The position numbers and the translations under genes are program-made. 64,000 bases of DNA. Source: Bursaphelenchus xylophilus. Taxonomy: Eukaryota; Nematoda; Chromadorea; Rhabditida; Aphelenchoididae. The stretch lies in assembly GCA_904066235.2 (NCBI GenBank), contig CAJFCV020000005.1, positions 9,543,501-9,607,500 on the forward strand, given 5' to 3'. Below, piece by piece: positions 59,601 through 64,000 of this stretch. The notes beneath the pieces are model-generated. The model saw only the letters and a list, made by a program, of their open reading frames with translations. It was not told the DNA's origin and searched no databases. Within the stretch, counting starts at the first letter, position 1, and each line of letters begins with the position of its first letter.

Positions 59601-61097
59601 CTTTTTGGGTCGACGAAGATCGCATTTCCTGCGCGGGAAGACCTTCGACGAAGACGCGACCAGTGCGAAGAATGCGAGGAGCAGAGAGTTCGTGGAGATA
59701 CCACCGCCAAGGTCAACGACGTTGACGGTTATTGAAAATGCAAGAGTAAGTGCAGGCGTATCTATGACAGAGCGTCTCAAGAAGACGGTCAGATTCATTA
59801 ATCTGAATGCAATTTAGTACAAACTAGGAGTGGAAAGCTTTAGGGCATTTTTTGAGATTTTTAGTTTGCACTTTGCAGAGAAAAACGATTTTTTTAGACC
59901 AAAAGTTTTACCGAGGTATGGGTAAAAGTTGATTTATCTCCGAACTTATGTAAGCATTTCAATGGCCTCCCGGTGGAAGAGATGATTAAAAATCCGTTAC
60001 GAAAGCATGCCTACCTCATGGAAACTTGCTATAGTAGGGTTTTTGACATGTTCTTTCGAATGGCATATGCAGTTTACTGATGGCTCTTACCAAGCCTTAG
60101 ATACTCCATTTTTCCACAGGGTAGGTACACTCTCCTAATTGAGTGTATATCTCGGCTGGGTGTGCAAAGCATTGCCTCAATTTTTTTCTGTATAGCTGGT
60201 GTTAGATGCGACAAAAAGCTTTAAATTTACAGTAAACTGAAGCCAACCCCTTTCAGCCAATATCCCGCCGAACCGACCACAGCCCATCCAATTCCAATCA
60301 GAACATGGATCGTCTCGAGACTCGGATCGCGAACATCGAAAGACTGCTGCAGATATTATGCAATCAACGGCAAGGAGGTAATCATTACCTTGATGTTTCT
60401 TATGTGCATTTTACACCAGGAGACTAGTAAATTCCGGGGTTTACATTATGTCCTTGTGCTAGACACATAATCCAAAATATAAGTCGTTTTGGATGATACT
60501 TCTTGAAGGGTTTATGGCTAAAAGTATCCGAAAAAAGTGAAAATAAGTGGGTCCCGTTGCACTTTACGTTCTGAAAGATACGACTGTGGAGATTGCACCC
60601 TCTCGTAGGCTATGATTTGGCACAAAGAAGTAGCCATAAAAGCACGCTTCCTTTCCTTGCCGGCCACTTCTTTTCCGGGCCCAAAAAAGTTGTTTTCTGG
60701 CCACCAAAACCTCCGTGATTCAGGTGGGACCCCGTCAACTCTGCCCATGGACACATACTCCCAATACGGCGATGTCTCACCTTACCATCTTCCAGTGACC
60801 ACCCAAGCCCCCGCCCTGACCACTTCGACCGCCTCGCGAGCCGACCCGCCGCCCAATACTCGGACGGCAGTGGTGCCTCCGCTCAATCTGTCGATGGAAT
60901 CGTTGACGCCGTACGCCGACGAGGACATTACGGTGACGTCGGGCTACGACGCACAAACCGGCGCCATCTCGCCGATCTCGCCCGGTCACGTGCCGATGAT
61001 CAACATCCAGCCGGAGAGTGGACGTCCCACCTTGTCGGAGAGGTCTACAAGCTCCCAACACACCGACGAATCCCCGCCCGAACGCCCCCGACGATAG
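53666..61097 (+). CDS. egl-2: EAG-type voltage-gated K+ channel (EGL-2/KCNH1 ortholog), 994 aa
   Basis: Exons: start A at 53666, then 54072-54143, 54214-54331, 54379-54491, 54668-54796, 55081-55202, 56357-56650, 56788-56901, 57280-57641, 57688-57825, 57863-58124, 58507-58830, 58994-59167, 59479-59745, 60257-60377, 60724-61097. The N-terminal PAS domain begins [14 protein letters not shown], the eag-family hallmark, and has [18 protein letters not shown]4 reads [16 protein letters not shown]; the pore is SCMSTVGFGN (K+-selective GFG). The C-linker and cyclic-nucleotide-binding homology domain follow ([29 protein letters not shown]) with the intrinsic-ligand motif YNL. Then come a basic calmodulin-site-like [14 protein letters not shown] and a short coiled coil ([18 protein letters not shown]). 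EAG-type sequence ([18 protein letters not shown]) separates it from HERG/UNC-103. The exon at 56357 may start 3 bases earlier. Confidence 0.93.
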
Positions 61098-62305
61098 AAA
61101 AAAGCCTACGGTGATCTTTTTACATACATATACATGTCCAATCGCTCCCTCCTCGAAAGTTTTTTGTGTTATTCTCGGAGGACCTAATACTAGGTCTTTT
61201 GAGATGGGGACTACTCCAAGTGCAATGGCTGAAATTAGATAAATTTTGGCAGACATAGGCTGCAGGGGCTCTGAATTTACGGAAGAAAGTTAGAGCCTAA
61301 AAAACTCCCGATTTCAGTCCCGAAAAAGGCTGAAATCGGGATTTTTAGAAGTTAATTGACCCATATCTTTGTTGTTCCTACATAACGCGATTTGAAAATT
61401 CATGATTCTTTTTCAAATACCAAATTTTCTGCTTGTCATCAAAAAAAAAAATACATTTTCAAAACGGGATTTTTCAAATTGAAAAGCACCATATTTTCGT
61501 CATTTCTGCATAGCGCGGTCTGAAAACTCTTCCAATTTCAACCAAAATCTCAATCTTTATCTATGCCGATTTCCATCGACTCCCCCTTGCACTTAGGGTA
61601 TCGTATTTTTACATTTTGAATTTCTCAATAACTCGATGCAATATTACTGGCTAAAACTTGTAAATCCTCGAATGCCATAACAGATTCTTGAATTGTATTG
61701 GGCTGGATGGCCTATTAACACCGTTTTAAAGGTGTATTTGTTTTTTTTGATTCGTATTTTACCGGAACTTTGAACCTTTTCCATCCAGCCCATCACAACT
61801 GCCAACTGGTTTTCGCATTGATCTCTGTTTCCCCCCGAGTTACATGGTCTGAAAAAGTCTTGCTATTAGTAAACTATTGGCATTACGAATGTGTACTTCC
61901 GTCTTGTATACAAAACATTGTAAAGGATCTTGTAAAATGCGACAGTTTTAATTTTTTAGTCATCAAATTTTCATGGGTGATATCATTTTTTATTTTTGGA
62001 AATTGATCGTATTTTACGATTATAAAATTGAAAGAATTAAAACAAGCGTATCTTGCAAGGTCTACTTTGCCCATTTCTCCATAAACCAAGAAACTTTCAA
62101 CGTTTTTCATTACGATTCTACGGGTTTGAAACGCTGAAAATAAAATGTTCCGCTGTCTCTTGTCTCTCCTTTCCTCTACGTGACTGACGATTGTTATGAC
62201 AACCATTTATATTTTATCCCACATTGAATAAACAAATTAAAAATTAGAATTTTTTTTATAAACTTTTTATGAAAAATTTTATTTGTTCGTATAGAGGAAA
62301 TATTC
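61098..62305. other. intergenic stretch between egl-2 and the Ly6 gene (convergent)
   Basis: No gene seen. A short hairpin at about 61307-61341 (CCCGATTTCAG and CTGAAATCGGG) and a C-T-rich block at 62148-62172 resembling part of the dispersed hairpin family are the only structures. It holds both 3' ends. Confidence 0.55.
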
Positions 62306-63741
62306 TTAGAAGAAAATAAAATACAAAAGGATTGTCATGGACAACAGTAGAGACCCGGGTGATTTCGCAGCGACGGCACTCTTGTACCATCCCCAATATG
62401 AGTTGTGATAATCGTAGGAGTTGTCGTGGCGTCGGCGCGAGTGCGTTCGCCGATGCGGATTCAGCGGCGCATAGCCGAACCCACTGCTGTAACGCCATTC
62501 GTTGTAACAGGACTCCACATTACAGTAGTCCGCGGCGCAGAAACACCAGTGCTCCCAGATTTCATACTGAAAAAATATGAAGCGTAAAAAAGTGAAGATA
62601 AAATCAGCTAAAGGGATTTTTAAGGAAAATTTTATAAATTAAAGTTTTCGTTGTGGGACCAAAAATTCAAAAATTAAGAAGTGGATAAAATTGAAAATGA
62701 ATACATATGACAGAAGCAATTCAAAAATCTGATTTTCAACAAAAAATTCAGCTTTTAGAAATTTTTGACATTTCGTCCAAAAAATTTCAAAAACCCCGTC
62801 ATCATGACGTATTTTTTTAAAATTTGCAATCACAGTTATTTATGTCCAAATATTACCTGCCAATATTTTTTTACAGTTTCCCATTTCACCATACCATAAA
62901 AAATATCGACTTAAATTTTATGTGGACGAAATGTCACTTTTTTCATTTCTTCAAAAAGCCTCAAAAATCTTCAAAATTTCAAAAATCCCTATAACAAGCT
63001 TACTTTATCATAGGTCCTTGGCAGATAATGCGCCGTTTCCGACATCTTCGACTGCACTCCCAACGATCTACTCATATATTGTTCGTCGGTCAAGAACTGC
63101 CCGGAACATCCTCTACCCACACCCAACGTGACAGTCAAACCCGTTTCTCTGTCCGTCCCATTCACGTAGAAAACGAAACAGCTCGTTGTGCACTTGTTGT
63201 AGGTGTCGGGGAACGAGACCTTTTGTGAGCACGTGTTGTCGGAGGAGGAGAGTTGGTAGTTGCGTTTGAGGAAGTAGTGACGCCAGTTCTGAAAAGTCAA
63301 AGGAGTTTACAAGGTCTTTAAACGAGGAGAACTGCTCAGAGAAAAACATTTTGGCCATACTTCTGTGAATTCTAAGCGAAAAATTGGATTTCTTTGCCGA
63401 TTAATTACACTTTTCCCTTTCAAAAGATCAAAAATTTTTCCTGAAGCATTTCTTGGCATTTTTTTATAAAAAATCTTGTTTTTAATCTACCTAAATTGAG
63501 TTAAAAAGCAAGATTGCGTTTCAGGAAATTTTGATTTTCATTGATGACAAGTTGCATTTGCAATTGCTCTTACAAAAAAAGAAAAAATTAAAAAATCACT
63601 TTTTTAACAATCCCAAAAAAACTCCGAAAATCTCCTTACCCACACCACAAAGTCATTGGCGCAAGTGTAGCAGCTGATGCTCGCCTGGACCACCCCGCAC
63701 AGCGAGTACAACACAAAAAGAGTCAATCCGGTGAGTAGCAT
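62306..63741 (-). CDS. GPI-anchored Ly6/LU-domain protein, 3 exons, 215 aa
   Basis: Exons 63640-63741, 63004-63288, 62306-62566, all phase 0. Signal peptide at 1 to about 21 (MLLTGLTLFVLYSLCGVVQA), then a three-finger LU fold: CYTCAND at the start, CTTSCFVF and GVGRGCSGQF inside, and CFCAADYCN at the end, matching the closing C-C-x(n)-CN signature of Ly6/uPAR domains. After it come a His/Arg/Tyr-rich linker and a hydrophobic C-terminus (LLLSMTILLYFIFF) with small residues before it, the form of a GPI-anchor signal. Surface Ly6 proteins in worms include the ODR-2/HOT group, which modulates neurons; membership here is only a guess. A minus-strand AATAAA sits at 62278-62283. Confidence 0.85.
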
Positions 63742-64000
63742 TGCATCTCGGGCTCCACCATTAGGTCATTTCCATAGAAAAAAACAACACAACCTGCTTT
63801 TTTTGACCTGCAAAAGCTCGAGATTATTGCGTAAAGGCTGCAGTAACATGAGATTTTCGCGGAACGTGATACAAATTATTTATATCATAGTCAGCTCATT
63901 CAAAATCAAAAAAAACCTAATTTCAAGGAAAAATAATTTCGTGGGCCATAAACAAAAAATTATGGACCATGCAAAGGGGAAATATTCCGGGAGGTCTCTG
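63742..64000. other. upstream region of the Ly6 gene
   Basis: A/T-rich with no open frame of note; presumably promoter sequence of the gene at 63741. Confidence 0.4.

Noticed and set aside
1..64000. CRISPR arrays, bacterial promoters, phage or plasmid functions
   Set aside because: The window is eukaryotic: spliced genes throughout, and no spaced direct-repeat array of CRISPR type.

Overview
This is 64 kb of animal nuclear DNA from a nematode, probably a rhabditid-type worm other than C. elegans. Genes are intron-rich, with many 35-60 bp introns, GTAAG-type donors and short TTTCAG or TTTTAG acceptors. The gene families fit: a nematode-style nuclear receptor, a tandem BTB cluster, a large multi-Kunitz secreted protein, and AG sites just before ATGs that look like spliced-leader acceptors. 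Gene models below come from hand-reading splice sites and checking that every exon phase joins in frame. Species is not determinable from the sequence alone.

Layout. 105-3208 (-) nuclear hormone receptor. 6988-14593 (-) an 18-exon secreted protein with 12 Kunitz domains and two EGF-like modules. 20921-28282 (-) three tandem BTB-domain paralogs with the same five-exon, all-phase-0 plan. 28581-29530 (-) an unrecognised 203-residue protein. 30061-30986 (-) the RNA polymerase subunit RPB12. 31283-33388 (+) a tetraspanin. 35522-36441 (+) an Alba-domain RPP25-like protein. 36.4-53.4 kb is a gene desert with GC-rich islands. 53666-61097 (+) is an EAG-type voltage-gated K+ channel, egl-2 ortholog. 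62306-63741 (-) is a GPI-anchored Ly6/LU protein. Everything left of 31 kb is on the minus strand; rpb-12, the orphan gene and the three BTB genes are spaced 300-600 bp apart and could be an operon (inference).

The non-coding part is rich in DNA transposon remains. There are seven copies of a ~250 bp near-perfect palindromic MITE with TA target duplications, one broken by a 1.2 kb mariner-like element and one by another inverted-repeat element. There are two ~1 kb fold-back elements with arms of 320-470 bp, a second mariner-like element, a hAT-type MITE with an exact 8 bp duplication, a 145 bp MITE pair, and a degenerate dispersed module. Two palindromic MITEs and the mariner lie in introns of one BTB gene, one in the Kunitz gene, and the hAT element in the tetraspanin gene.

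Most interesting: a distinct Kunitz subtype amplified inside one gene, the nested palindromic elements, an egl-2 start codon that may be assembled by splicing, a GC-AG intron in egl-2, and motifs repeated in egl-2 introns.
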